Origin: an uncultured Collinsella sp.
GTDB lineage: Bacteria; Actinomycetota; Coriobacteriia; Coriobacteriales; Coriobacteriaceae
NCBI GenBank assembly: GCA_900546115.1
Contig: URBQ01000013.1
Coordinates: forward strand, 1 to 61,760
Direction of reading: 5' to 3'
Length of the DNA: 61,760 bases
Each line of letters starts with the position of its first letter. Position 1 is the first letter of the stretch. The notes under the pieces are model-generated. The model saw only the letters and a program-made list of their open reading frames with translations. It was not told the DNA's origin and did no database searches. This document shows, in pieces, positions 17,597-25,356 of the stretch. The position numbers and the translations under genes are program-made.

Positions 17597-17686
17597 TGTC
17601 GAGCAAGGGCCGCCGGAGGCGGTGCACGCACTCGTGCTATAACTAAAGAACTTAGCGCAAACAAACCTCAACCGCACAAGGCGCAC

Positions 17687-18448
17687 ATGGATCAGATTTA
17701 CGACAACAGGTATTATTCCGCCGGTTCGCGCGAGCCGTCGCTGCACCGTGCGCGCACGGTGCAGCTCGGTGGGTCCGCCTACGCCGGCGTCGGCCGCCCC
17801 GCGCAGCGCCCGACAAGTACCTCGCGCCCCAATGCCCAATCAAATACTTTGGCAGATGGATCAGTGCGCCCGGCGCGTTCGTCGCATGCATCGCGTCTCT
17901 CGACTCAGGCACACGACAAATCGAGCAGACCCTCGAGTCGTCTTTCGGGCTCGGACTTTATGCATTACGCCAACGACAACGCGGTGGTCAAGGCGATCTA
18001 TGACTTTACGCATGGCTCTCTGCGTCCGCTGTTTATCGGTATCGTGGTGGCGCTGGTGCTCGTGAGCCTGTATTTTCCCGTGCGCGATCTGTACGTGGCA
18101 AAGCGTTCGAGCGATATCTTGGCCAAGCAGGTCGAGATTCGCCAGCAATACAATGATGAGCTGCAAAAAAGCGTCGACAAGCTGCTCTCGGAGGAGGGTA
18201 TCAAGGACGCGGCGTCCGAGGACCTGGGCCTGGTGATGCCCGGCGAGAAGAAGATTGACGTGCTAGGCTTGGACGACGATTCGGACTCGTCGTCGAGCAA
18301 AAAGTCCTCAAACGCCAAGAAGGCCAGCGAAGTGGCCAAGGAAATCGAAGAAGTCGGCAAGGACGCGCCGTGGTACATCCAGGCGCTCGACATGCTGTTT
18401 GGGTTTAACGGCGTCGAGGGTCAGACGGTCGTGTCCAACGGCAAATAG
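17687..18448 (+). CDS. DivIC/FtsB-type septum formation initiator
   Basis: Likely a division protein that bridges FtsL/FtsQ homologues at the septum. The 253 residues begin with a ~95-residue basic, Ser/Arg-rich cytoplasmic part, then one membrane span (LFIGIVVALVLVSLYFPV), then a short coiled coil (ILAKQVEIRQQYNDELQKSV) and a region with EEGIKDAASEDLGLVMPGE typical of the family. The Ser/Lys-rich tail after that is unusual. Start at 17687 is preferred as the longer frame overlaps the eno terminator. Location between eno and ppx matches actinobacterial gene order. Confidence 0.8.
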   Translation: MDQIYDNRYYSAGSREPSLHRARTVQLGGSAYAGVGRPAQRPTSTSRPNAQSNTLADGSVRPARSSHASRLSTQAHDKSSRPSSRLSGSDFMHYANDNAVVKAIYDFTHGSLRPLFIGIVVALVLVSLYFPVRDLYVAKRSSDILAKQVEIRQQYNDELQKSVDKLLSEEGIKDAASEDLGLVMPGEKKIDVLGLDDDSDSSSSKKSSNAKKASEVAKEIEEVGKDAPWYIQALDMLFGFNGVEGQTVVSNGK

Positions 18449-18468
18449 CGCCCGGAGGGGAGCCCGCA

Positions 18469-19470
18469 ATGACAAATTGCAAACGCTATAAGGTGGCCGC
18501 GATCGACCTGGGAACGGTGTCGTCGCGACTGGTGTTGGCCCAGGTCGAGGGCGGAGCGATTGTGGAATCGTCCAAGCATACCGAGATTACCGACCTGGGC
18601 GAGGGCGTGGACGCGACGGGGCGCTTCTGCGAGGCGGCTGTCGAGCGTGTGCTCGCTGCGTGCCGCATGTTTGTGGACGAGGCCCGTGCCTTTGGGGCCG
18701 TGTGCGTCTGCACCACGTGCACGAGTGCCGCGCGCGATGCGTCCAATGCCGCGCTGCTGCTGGACGGCCTGCGCGAGTTGGGGCTCAAACCACAGGTGAT
18801 TCCGGGCGAGGTCGAGGCGCGCCTGACGTTTTTTGGCGTGGCGCACGACTTTGCCGGCGAGCGCATCATCGTCGCGGATTCGGGCGGCGGGTCCACGGAA
18901 CTCGCGACGGGCGTATACGCTCCGGAGCGCGGCGTCTTTGCGCTGGAGGGAACGCGCTCGCTGGACATCGGTTGCCGTCGCGTGACGGAGCGCTTTTTCT
19001 CTGCGTTGCCGCCCGCGGATGGCGAGCTTGCTGCCGCTGCCGCGTGGGCAGGCGAGCAGTTCGCCGCCTATTTTGAGGGCCTGCCTGTCGACTTTGAGCG
19101 CGCCGAACGCTTAGTCGCGGTGGGCGGCACGGTGACTACGCTGGTGGCTCTGGTCCACGAGCTGGAACCGTACGATTCGAGCTTTGTGCACCTGCGCGAG
19201 CTTTCGATGGAGCAGATTTCTGCCGCTATCGAGCGCATGTCCACGCTGGACGTGGAGAGCATTGCCGCGTTGCCAGGCGTGCAGCCCAAGCGCGCGGGCG
19301 TGATTCTGGCCGGCGCCGTGGTGATTCGCGAACTCATGCGCGCCGGTGGCTACGATGCGCTCACCGTAAGCGAGAACAGCCTCCTCGCCGGCATGGCCGC
19401 CGCCATCAACGAGGTTCTCGACGGCGCGACTCCCACCATCGCCTGGACCCCGAGCCTGAGCGCCCTTTAA
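18469..19470 (+). CDS. Ppx/GppA phosphatase family protein
   Basis: An exopolyphosphatase or (p)ppGpp phosphatase of the ASKHA fold, 333 residues. It shows AAIDLGTVSSRLVLAQV at the N-terminus (phosphate 1 loop), ADSGGGSTELATG (phosphate 2 loop), and the family GGTVTTLVAL and PGVQPKRAGVILAGA motifs. It lacks the C-terminal HD-like domain of long Ppx enzymes, as in actinobacterial Ppx2. It starts 20 bases after divIC, after CCGGAGGGG. The small DUF501 gene that often lies between divIC and ppx in actinobacteria is absent. Confidence 0.88.
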   Translation: MTNCKRYKVAAIDLGTVSSRLVLAQVEGGAIVESSKHTEITDLGEGVDATGRFCEAAVERVLAACRMFVDEARAFGAVCVCTTCTSAARDASNAALLLDGLRELGLKPQVIPGEVEARLTFFGVAHDFAGERIIVADSGGGSTELATGVYAPERGVFALEGTRSLDIGCRRVTERFFSALPPADGELAAAAAWAGEQFAAYFEGLPVDFERAERLVAVGGTVTTLVALVHELEPYDSSFVHLRELSMEQISAAIERMSTLDVESIAALPGVQPKRAGVILAGAVVIRELMRAGGYDALTVSENSLLAGMAAAINEVLDGATPTIAWTPSLSAL

Positions 19471-19483
19471 CCATCCCCTCATA

Positions 19484-19550
19484 AGTTGCGGTGAAATGCG
19501 GACTAAAATCGCCCTTTCGGGCCCCAACCAGTCCCTATTCCACCGCAACT
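19484..19550. repeat. Palindromic element TTGCGGTG, copy 1
   Basis: AGTTGCGGTGAAA at the left and TTCCACCGCAACT at the right form terminal inverted repeats around about 40 bases. A copy with the same ends is at 21067-21133. The pair brackets the AAA ATPase gene. The inner sequences differ apart from AACCAGTC. Confidence 0.65.
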
Positions 19551-19558
19551 CAACAGCC

Positions 19559-19600
19559 GGCACCTAGGGACGTTTTTTCTGCCGGCACCTGGGGACAGTC
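19559..19600. repeat. Tandem GGCACCTNGGGAC motif
   Basis: GCCGGCACCTAGGGAC and GCCGGCACCTGGGGAC are repeated in tandem with a T-rich spacer. The core is similar to the hairpin between hisB and hisH and suggests a relic of a REP element. It lies between ppx and the convergent ATPase gene. Confidence 0.5.
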
Positions 19601-19623
19601 CTTGCTGAGCGCCTCCGCAGCCT

Positions 19624-20925
19624 TTATGCCAGTTTGTCGATTTGCCCAATTTCCCAAAGCGGAATATTGACGAGCGTGTCCTCGTCTCTATATGCCGCCA
19701 GAGAGCTCCTCACGCAACGCTCGAGTTTGAATTTTTCGCAGGCTATTTTCAGACTCTTCGCTTTAAGGTTCTCTGCCGCCTTGACCTCAAGCGGAAGCAC
19801 GGTTCCCGCATGGTCGATGGCAAAGTCGGTTTCGGCATTGCCAGAGGTAGAGGACCAATACACGGGAGTTTTGTCTTGGAGCAAAAGCTCCTGCGCGACG
19901 TATTGTTCGGTCAGCGAACCTTTGAACTCGGTAAAAACAGCGGATCCGTTAAGAACGATGGCCGGAGAGAGACCGGAGAGCGCTCCGAGGATGCCGGTGT
20001 CGATGCAGAACAGTTTGAAGCCCGAGAGGTCTTCGTAGCTCGAGAGCGGTGCCTTTAGAGCGGAAACACGTGGCACCTTATGAACGATTCCGTAGTCCGT
20101 GAGCCACTGGAGGCTTTCCTCAAAATCGCGTGCGCGCGCTCCAGGGCGAAGGGCGCCATAGACAAACTTCTTGTTCTCCTTGGCAAGCTGGCCGGGAAGG
20201 GATTTCCAAACCAACCTCATGCGCTCGACGATGCGGGCGGGTGCATGTTTGCCAAAATCGGATTCGTAAGCCTCGATGATTTGCTGCTGAAGCCTTCGGG
20301 CTTCAATGAAGTCGCGTGTCTCGGCGAAAGCGGAGACAACTTCGGGCATACCACCGACAACAAGGTATTCCTTGAGCAAGTGCACGAGCTTTTCGGTGAC
20401 GTTTGCTAGAAGGTTCATGTCTGCGGCAAGGATGGCGTCGGCGAGCGGGTTGCCGTCGACGGCGCGAACGAACTCGGCAAACCCCATGGGACGCATGGTG
20501 AGCTGGTCGATTTTGCCGACGGGAAATGACTCGTTTTCGCGTCGGAGCGCGAGGCCCATATAGGAACCGGCTGCTACGATGTGGTATTCGGGTGCAAGCT
20601 CGTTGAAGTACTTGAGCGAGGTGATCCCGCGTGGCGCCTCTTGGATCTCGTCGAAGATGATGAGCGTGTCTGTCGGCGTTACGGTTTGGCCACGTAGGAG
20701 CTCTATCTGGGAGATGATGCGCTTGGGGTCGAGGTCCCCATCGAACAGCGAGCGTGTGCTCGGCTCGAGCATAAAGTCAAAACGAATGACGCTTCGATAC
20801 TGCTGGCTTGCGAATTCGTTAAGAAGCCAAGTCTTTCCTGTCTGGCGGGCTCCCTTAAGCAAGAGAGGTTTGCGATTCGCCCTTGATTTCCAAGCGATAA
20901 GTTCACTCATAAGCTGTCGTTGCAT
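19624..20925 (-). CDS. AAA ATPase with DUF4143-type C-terminus
   Basis: A 433-residue protein of the large, variable family of predicted AAA ATPases. It has Walker A LKGARQTGKTWLLNEF, Walker B DTLIIFDEIQEAPRG, sensor-like AAGSYMGLAL, and a C-terminal half with a PD-(D/E)XK-like patch: TEFKGSLTEQYVAQEL, YWSSTSGNAETDFAI and LPLEVKAAENLKAKSLK. Substrates and roles of this family are unknown, and members move often between genomes. The ATG at 20925 follows GGGAGG at 4-5 bases; a TTG at 20937 is less likely. It is flanked on both sides by the TTGCGGTG palindromes and preceded by 33-bp tandem repeats. Confidence 0.85.
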   Translation of the reverse strand: MQRQLMSELIAWKSRANRKPLLLKGARQTGKTWLLNEFASQQYRSVIRFDFMLEPSTRSLFDGDLDPKRIISQIELLRGQTVTPTDTLIIFDEIQEAPRGITSLKYFNELAPEYHIVAAGSYMGLALRRENESFPVGKIDQLTMRPMGFAEFVRAVDGNPLADAILAADMNLLANVTEKLVHLLKEYLVVGGMPEVVSAFAETRDFIEARRLQQQIIEAYESDFGKHAPARIVERMRLVWKSLPGQLAKENKKFVYGALRPGARARDFEESLQWLTDYGIVHKVPRVSALKAPLSSYEDLSGFKLFCIDTGILGALSGLSPAIVLNGSAVFTEFKGSLTEQYVAQELLLQDKTPVYWSSTSGNAETDFAIDHAGTVLPLEVKAAENLKAKSLKIACEKFKLERCVRSSLAAYRDEDTLVNIPLWEIGQIDKLA

Positions 20926-20968
20926 ATTGCCTCCCAACCCTCTCGGCTAGTATAAGACCATTTGGGCG

Positions 20969-21056
20969 TTTCCATCGGAAAATGTGCGAGACAACCACGT
21001 TTTTCCATCGGAAAATGTGCGAGACAACCACGTTTTTCCATCGAAAAATGTGGGAG
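20969..21056. repeat. Three 33-bp tandem repeats with palindromic core
   Basis: Units with period 33 begin at about 20969, 21000 and 21033. Each carries TTTCCATCGGAAA (a palindrome around ATC) followed by ATGTGCGAGACAACCACG; the third is shortened and diverged. They lie 45-130 bases before the AAA ATPase start and could be operator sites for it. Confidence 0.65.
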
Positions 21057-21066
21057 TGCCAATCTG

Positions 21067-21133
21067 AGTTGCGGTGAAAAAGTTCTTAAATGAGCTGGTA
21101 ACCAGTCAAAACAGGAACTATTCCACCGCAACT
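21067..21133. repeat. Palindromic element TTGCGGTG, copy 2
   Basis: Same terminal inverted repeats as 19484-19550 (AGTTGCGGTGAAA and TTCCACCGCAACT) with about 40 inner bases that mostly differ. Confidence 0.65.
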
Positions 21134-21155
21134 TATCATCCGTGTCGGCATCCAC

Positions 21156-21221
21156 AAGAAACGAGCCCGCGTCTCCGGGGGACACGGGCTCGTAAACAAT
21201 GCGTGGTAGGGGCGGTGGGAC
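21156..21221 (-). repeat. Partial duplication of the tRNA-Leu 3' end and terminator
   Basis: The stretch 21156-21221 parallels 21352-21416: both have an AAGAAACG(A/G)GCCCG hairpin that ends ACGGGC, followed by the identical 18 bases TGGTAGGGGCGGTGGGAC. In the downstream copy these 18 bases are the 3' acceptor and CCA end of tRNA-Leu. Here the rest of the tRNA is missing. Confidence 0.65.
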
Positions 21222-21354
21222 GTCTGCGAATTTGCGCAGCAAATACGCACCGGCCTCGGTCGCCTGCCGGCGCCCTCGCCGGCTCGCTACAAACGCTCCG
21301 CGTTTGCTTAACGCTCGCCCCCTCGCGGGTTCGAGCCCCACCGGCGTGCAAAAG

Positions 21355-21393
21355 AAACGGGCCCGCATCCCTGGGAGATACGGGCCCGTAAAA
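21355..21393 (-). terminator. Terminator of tRNA-Leu
   Basis: ACGGGCCCG / CGGGCCCGT stem-loop directly downstream of the tRNA on the minus strand, followed in that direction by TTTCTTTTG. Confidence 0.7.
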
Positions 21394-21398
21394 GCCAA

Positions 21399-21483
21399 TG
21401 GTAGGGGCGGTGGGACTCGAACCCACAATCCTTGCGGCGAGAGATTTTAAGTCTCCTGCGTATGCCAATTCCGCCACGCCCCC
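21399..21483 (-). tRNA. tRNA-Leu (UAA)
   Basis: Reads GGGGGCGTGGCGGAAT at the 5' end and ends CCGCCCCTACCA with an encoded CCA. The anticodon loop ACTTAAAAT gives anticodon UAA. A long variable arm (CTCGCCGCAAGGAT region) and the T-loop GGTTCGAGTCC support a class II leucine tRNA. The first acceptor pair is G-U. Confidence 0.93.
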
Positions 21484-21514
21484 GTGAGACTAGAAGTCTA
21501 GCACAAGCCGCCCG

Positions 21515-22138
21515 TTACGCGTTGACAGCCATCGAGTGCTGGCCCGACTTTTCCAAGTACTCGGCAAACTTGGCCTCGTCGCCCTTGTTCTTGTACTGCA
21601 GGGCCAGCAGGTATTCCAGGCGGCAGCTCTTGACCTTGTCGTCACCGGCCTCTTCGAGCATGCGCTCCAGCTCGGGAATGTCGTTGTGGCGCTTGAGGAT
21701 CATCGTGTCGTACATCAGCTGGCATTCGTGTGCGACTGCCTCGGCCTGACCGCCCTCAAAGCCCTTGATCTCGTGCAGCAACTCCTTGGACTTTTTGCGG
21801 TCCTCCTGGCCAACGTAGTAGTTAAAGGCTTTGATCACCAGGTCGACGCGCTGCATCTTGGGCAGGTTGAGTCCCAGCAGCAGGTCGAACATCTCGTTGG
21901 CGTGTTCGTGGTCCTCGCGCAACAGATAGGAGTTCAGGCGCAGGTAGTCGCGGTTGTAGCGCGGGTACAGCATGCTGGTGAGTTTGCCGTCGAGCAAACG
22001 ATCGAACTCGTCCCACTGTTTGGCAGCCATCAACTGCTGCAGGCGCTTAAACGTGGTGCGTTTTTTGATGCTAAAGAACACCGACACGGCGATACAGATG
22101 ATAACGACGGCGGTCCAGAGTGTGCGGGAATCGGGCAT
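21515..22138 (-). CDS. Membrane-anchored TPR-like protein, function unknown
   Basis: 207 residues: one N-terminal membrane span (TLWTAVVIICIAVSVFFSI) followed by a soluble, helix-rich domain with spaced hydrophobic and aromatic positions like degenerate TPR repeats (for example DEFDRLLDGKLTSML, YYVGQEDRKKSKELLHEI, YLLALQYKNKGDEAKFAEYL). No catalytic motif is visible. It starts after AAGGACCC and ends about 30 bases from tRNA-Leu, on the same strand. Confidence 0.6.
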   Translation of the reverse strand: MPDSRTLWTAVVIICIAVSVFFSIKKRTTFKRLQQLMAAKQWDEFDRLLDGKLTSMLYPRYNRDYLRLNSYLLREDHEHANEMFDLLLGLNLPKMQRVDLVIKAFNYYVGQEDRKKSKELLHEIKGFEGGQAEAVAHECQLMYDTMILKRHNDIPELERMLEEAGDDKVKSCRLEYLLALQYKNKGDEAKFAEYLEKSGQHSMAVNA

Positions 22139-22301
22139 ATTAGGGTCCTTAGTCGCTCATAAAGCGAGCGGTATGACAACACGTACTGGATGTATTATAC
22201 GCAGCGCGCAAGCAAACTGGCATAAAAGCTCATCGAGGCCGAGTGCCATCGCTCGCTGCGGTACACTTACCTAAAGTAAACCATGAAGGGAGACATTACC
22301 T

Positions 22302-22589
22302 ATGAAGAAAATCGTTTTGGCTTGCGGTGCTGGCGCTGCTACTTCCACGCTCGTTGCCCAGAAGGTCGCCACCCTGCTCGACGCCAACGGTTACGCCGAC
22401 AAGTATGAGATCGTGCAGTGCGCCATCTCCGAGGCCAAGGACGCTTGCGACGAGGGCGCCGACCTGCTGATCGCCACCACCGTTGCCCCCGAGGGCCTCA
22501 CCTGCCCGTACGTGAGCGGCGTGCCCTTCATGACCGGCATGAACCGCGTTGCCGCCGAGAAGGCCGTTCTTGACGTCATGGCTCAGTAG
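22302..22589 (+). CDS. Orphan PTS IIB component, galactitol/lactose type
   Basis: A 95-residue Rossmann-like phosphocarrier. The phospho-Cys lies in IVLACGAGAATSTLVAQKV (Cys8), matching the galactitol IIB P-loop. The rest (ADLLIATTVAPEGL, VPFMTGMNRVAAEKAV) is also family-like. No IIA or IIC gene lies nearby, so it must work with components encoded elsewhere or have a regulatory role. It has a good AAGGGAG ribosome site and is 11 bases before the VOC gene, suggesting one transcript. Confidence 0.88.
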   Translation: MKKIVLACGAGAATSTLVAQKVATLLDANGYADKYEIVQCAISEAKDACDEGADLLIATTVAPEGLTCPYVSGVPFMTGMNRVAAEKAVLDVMAQ

Positions 22590-22600
22590 GCGCTGCCTGC

Positions 22601-22975
22601 ATGAGTGAGCAGAACGCCAATCCGGTAGAGCTCTTTGGTATGCGCGTTGCCCATGTGGGCATTAACGCCGCCGACCCGGCAGACGCCTTGGAGATCGCGG
22701 AGCTGTTCTCGACGATGATGGGCCTGCCCGTTATCGAGACCCCGGTTTCGTACTTTAACGATTCGCTGGTCGAGGTTATGAAGCAGAACGGTCGTGGCAC
22801 CAAGGGCCACATTGGCTTTGCCGTCAACGACATCGATGCGGCCGAGAAGTGGTTTGCCGAGCGCGGGCTCGAGGTCAACGAGGAGTCGCGCGCGCTGCTG
22901 CCCGACGGTAGCACCAAGCTCGTGTACTTTAAGCGCGAGTTCGCCGGCTTCGCCGTGCACCTGTGCCGCGAGTAG
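22601..22975 (+). CDS. VOC-family (glyoxalase/dioxygenase fold) protein
   Basis: 124 residues of the vicinal-oxygen-chelate fold with the two beta-alpha-beta-beta-beta modules: AHVGINAADPADALEIAELF at the start and KGHIGFAVNDIDAAEKWFAERGLEV in the second half. Candidate metal ligands are His in AHVGI, Glu in LVEVM, His in GHIGF and Glu in FKREF. Reaction and substrate are not predictable. Pairing with a PTS IIB gene hints at sugar metabolism. Confidence 0.78.
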   Translation: MSEQNANPVELFGMRVAHVGINAADPADALEIAELFSTMMGLPVIETPVSYFNDSLVEVMKQNGRGTKGHIGFAVNDIDAAEKWFAERGLEVNEESRALLPDGSTKLVYFKREFAGFAVHLCRE

Positions 22976-22998
22976 CGCACGAGCTGCTTTAGTTAGCA

Positions 22999-23035
22999 AA
23001 AAGGGATAGGGCCGTATGGCCTTATCCCTTTATTT
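22999..23035 (+). terminator. Terminator after the VOC gene
   Basis: AAAGGGATAGGGCC / GGCCTTATCCCTTT stem around the loop GTAT, followed by ATTTAT. It ends the PTS IIB-VOC transcript. Confidence 0.8.
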
Positions 23036-23075
23036 ATGCCGAGGGATCGACTTTTGCAACGGTCAAAAAACCGAA

Positions 23076-23251
23076 GTCTAATACTTTTCCGAGAAGTGAA
23101 CGAGACAAATCAGCCCCCCCGAAGCATCGACACTTTAAGGGCATCGTTTCCTGCAGTTTCGATGCTGGAATCCTGCGATTTTGCGGCCGAAAAATGCGGA
23201 TGCTTCGGGGGTCCGAATATGGTCGTTCACTTCTCGGGAAAAGTATTAGAC
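23076..23251. repeat. 176-bp hairpin element with ~53-bp inverted arms
   Basis: The left arm (23076-23128) starts GTCTAATACTTTTCCGAGAA and its near-complement ends ATTAGAC at 23251. The arms share the blocks GTCTAATACTTTTCC, GAGAAGTGAACGA and CCCCCGAAGCATC. The middle holds further short CGATGC palindromes. No coding frame is credible. It lies between two convergent genes and looks like a non-autonomous mobile element or a structured RNA. Confidence 0.7.
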
Positions 23252-23273
23252 CTCGATCCACGAGGGGGCATCC

Positions 23274-24569
23274 CTACCGTGGCAGGCGAATCGTAAAGCG
23301 GCTGCCGACCCCTTCGACCGAGGTCACACCGATGACACCGCCATGGCTGTCGACGATCCACTTGGCAATGGCAAGCCCCAGACCCGAGCCCTGTGCGCCG
23401 GCATCGCGTGCATTGTCGGCGCGGTAGAACCGTTCAAACGCGTGAGCTGCGGATTCCTGGTTCATGCCGATGCCCTCGTCCTCAACACTTATGTCGATCG
23501 TGCCCAAGCCCGCATTGGGCGTTATGCCAAATGTGACGGTCGTTCCCGCATCCGAGTACTTGGCGGCGTTTTGCACGATCACGCGCAGAGCCTGCTTCAC
23601 GAGCGCCACGTCGACGGGCGCGTCGCAGCGCGGGTCGCTGGCTAGCAAGGCGTCAAAAGCCAGCCGATACGTGTGCTCGGCATCGATCATCTGCGACTCC
23701 TCGCATACCTCGCCGACCAGTGCGGCTAGGTTGGTATTCGCATGCCGCAGGGCCGTGCGTCCGGCATCGCCGCGCGCCAAAAACAGCAGCTGCTCCACGA
23801 GCTCCTGCATGTGCTCGCTTTCGGCCTTGAGCGAGGCGATGGACTCTGCCAGTACGTCCGGGTCGTTTTTACCCCAGCGGTCGAGCATGTTCACGTAGCC
23901 CTGAATCACCGCGATGGGCGTGCGCAGCTCGTGGCTCGCATCGTTGACAAAGCGCATCTGCTGCAGCTTGGCCTCTTGCATCTGGCGCAGCAGGCGGTTG
24001 AGTGCGACCTCGATGCTTGCCAGGTCGGCGTCGCCGGTGGTGACGCTCGGCGAGTCGACGCTTGCGCGCTCGATGGCCTGCTCCAGCGTTTCCATCTTGC
24101 CGCCGGAGAGCTGCATACGGCCGAGCTCGTCCACGCGCAAGGCAAGGTCGTTGAGCGGCGCCATGGTGCGGCGCACGCGGCGGGCGCCGCCGAGCATGTT
24201 GAGCACGCTGATGACCTGCCAACCCACAACGACAAGGTAGAGAGGCCATAGCGCGACGAGGTCCTGCGCGAGGGGGAAAGTCTTGGTGGTACGCGCAAGC
24301 TCGACGGTATAGGTGAGCGTTGTCAGGTCCCAGCCGCGCGCAGGCGTCAGCGACATGTCGTGAACGGTGGCGCCGGGGATCCATCCTGCGGTAAACGCGC
24401 CGTCGGGCAGCGTCTGGTTGTATCCATAGACGAGGATCGCCGCCGCAATCACCATCAGCAGCAGATCGAGCCAGACGCAACTCATCAGGCGGCGCCACAT
24501 ATAGCTCCAGTTGATGGCGCGGGCGATGGAGGTGACGCGCTTGGCCTCGGCGTTACGCACGGCAGACAT
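23274..24569 (-). CDS. Two-component sensor histidine kinase
   Basis: A 431-residue membrane kinase: first membrane span about residues 33-50 (LDLLLMVIAAAILVYGY), an extracytoplasmic sensor of about 70 residues, second span (LWPLYLVVVGWQVISVL), a HAMP-like linker, then the H-box NDASHELRTPIAVIQGYV, an N-box IVQNAAKYSDAG, and G boxes EDEGIGM and GSGLGLAIAKWIVDSHGG. Start at 24569 is chosen because it overlaps the response regulator end by 17 bases, a coupled layout. The frame extends upstream only as a shadow of the regulator. The signal is unknown. Confidence 0.92.
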   Translation of the reverse strand: MSAVRNAEAKRVTSIARAINWSYMWRRLMSCVWLDLLLMVIAAAILVYGYNQTLPDGAFTAGWIPGATVHDMSLTPARGWDLTTLTYTVELARTTKTFPLAQDLVALWPLYLVVVGWQVISVLNMLGGARRVRRTMAPLNDLALRVDELGRMQLSGGKMETLEQAIERASVDSPSVTTGDADLASIEVALNRLLRQMQEAKLQQMRFVNDASHELRTPIAVIQGYVNMLDRWGKNDPDVLAESIASLKAESEHMQELVEQLLFLARGDAGRTALRHANTNLAALVGEVCEESQMIDAEHTYRLAFDALLASDPRCDAPVDVALVKQALRVIVQNAAKYSDAGTTVTFGITPNAGLGTIDISVEDEGIGMNQESAAHAFERFYRADNARDAGAQGSGLGLAIAKWIVDSHGGVIGVTSVEGVGSRFTIRLPR

Positions 24570-25338
24570 AGCCCACCCCGCGTACGGTTTGGATGATGCG
24601 GGCGCCGCCGGCGTCTTCGATCTTGGCACGCAGGTGCGCGATGTGCACGTCGACGTTGTTGGTGTCGCCCACGTATTCGTAGCCCAGCGCCTCGTGCGCG
24701 ATGCGCTCGCGCGTGAGTACGGTTTCGGCGTGCGCCATAAGCAGGGCGAGGACATCGAACTCGCGGGCCGTGAGCGCGATGGGCGAGCCGGCGACTGTGA
24801 CTTCGCGGCGGTCGGGGTCGAGCACAACCGAGCCCACGGCGAGCGTGGCAGGGGAGGGCGAGGCAGGGGTCTGGGCCATGTCACTGGCCGGGGGCATCGC
24901 GGTGGCCTTCTCGCCCGCGACGCCCGCCATGCCCGCTCCGGCGCCGACGCCAGCTACGCCCGAAGCCGCCCGCACGGCCTCCGAGCGCTTCAGTGCCACG
25001 CGGATCCGTGCGAACAGCTCCTCAATCGCAAATGGCTTGGTCAGGTAATCGTCGGCGCCGGCATCGAGCCCGGCCACCTTGTCCATCACGGCATCGCGCG
25101 CGGTGACCATAATCACCGGCACATCCTTGTGCTTGCGGACACGTCGCAAGACCTCCATGCCGTTGAGCTGCGGCAACAGTACGTCGAGCAGAATCAGATC
25201 GTAGTCGCGCTCCAGCGCCAGGTCCACGGCAGTGCGGCCATCGGCGGCGTGTTCCACCTGGTAGCCTTCGTGCTCCAGCTCGAGCGTCACAAAGCGGGCG
25301 ATTTTCTCCTCGTCCTCTACGATCAGGATCCGTGCCAT
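24553..25338 (-). CDS. OmpR-family response regulator
   Basis: 261 residues: receiver domain with the acidic pocket VEDEE, phospho-Asp in LILLDVLLPQLNG, Thr in VTARD and Lys in LTKPF, then a winged helix ending VRGVGYVCRA. The linker between the domains (about residues 122-165) is unusually long and rich in Gly, Ala, Met and Pro, beyond the usual short OmpR linker. It precedes and overlaps its kinase, and 18 bases separate it from the UBA-like gene upstream, so the three genes probably form one operon. Confidence 0.94.
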   Translation of the reverse strand: MARILIVEDEEKIARFVTLELEHEGYQVEHAADGRTAVDLALERDYDLILLDVLLPQLNGMEVLRRVRKHKDVPVIMVTARDAVMDKVAGLDAGADDYLTKPFAIEELFARIRVALKRSEAVRAASGVAGVGAGAGMAGVAGEKATAMPPASDMAQTPASPSPATLAVGSVVLDPDRREVTVAGSPIALTAREFDVLALLMAHAETVLTRERIAHEALGYEYVGDTNNVDVHIAHLRAKIEDAGGARIIQTVRGVGYVCRA

Positions 25339-25356
25339 GCGTGCCCCCGTCTGCGA

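Larger units (their letters stand above)
20926..21398. other. Repeat-rich intergenic region before the AAA ATPase
   Basis: The 470 bases hold, in order, three 33-bp tandem repeats, the second TTGCGGTG palindrome, and a duplicated 3' fragment of tRNA-Leu with its terminator. Apart from these I see no credible gene. A stretch at about 21325 (CGCGGGTTCGAGCCCCACC) resembles a tRNA T-arm read on the plus strand but no matching acceptor or anticodon arm was found. Confidence 0.5.

Noticed and set aside
21325..21350. Plus-strand T-arm-like sequence suggesting another tRNA
   Set aside because: No acceptor, D or anticodon arm could be built around it.
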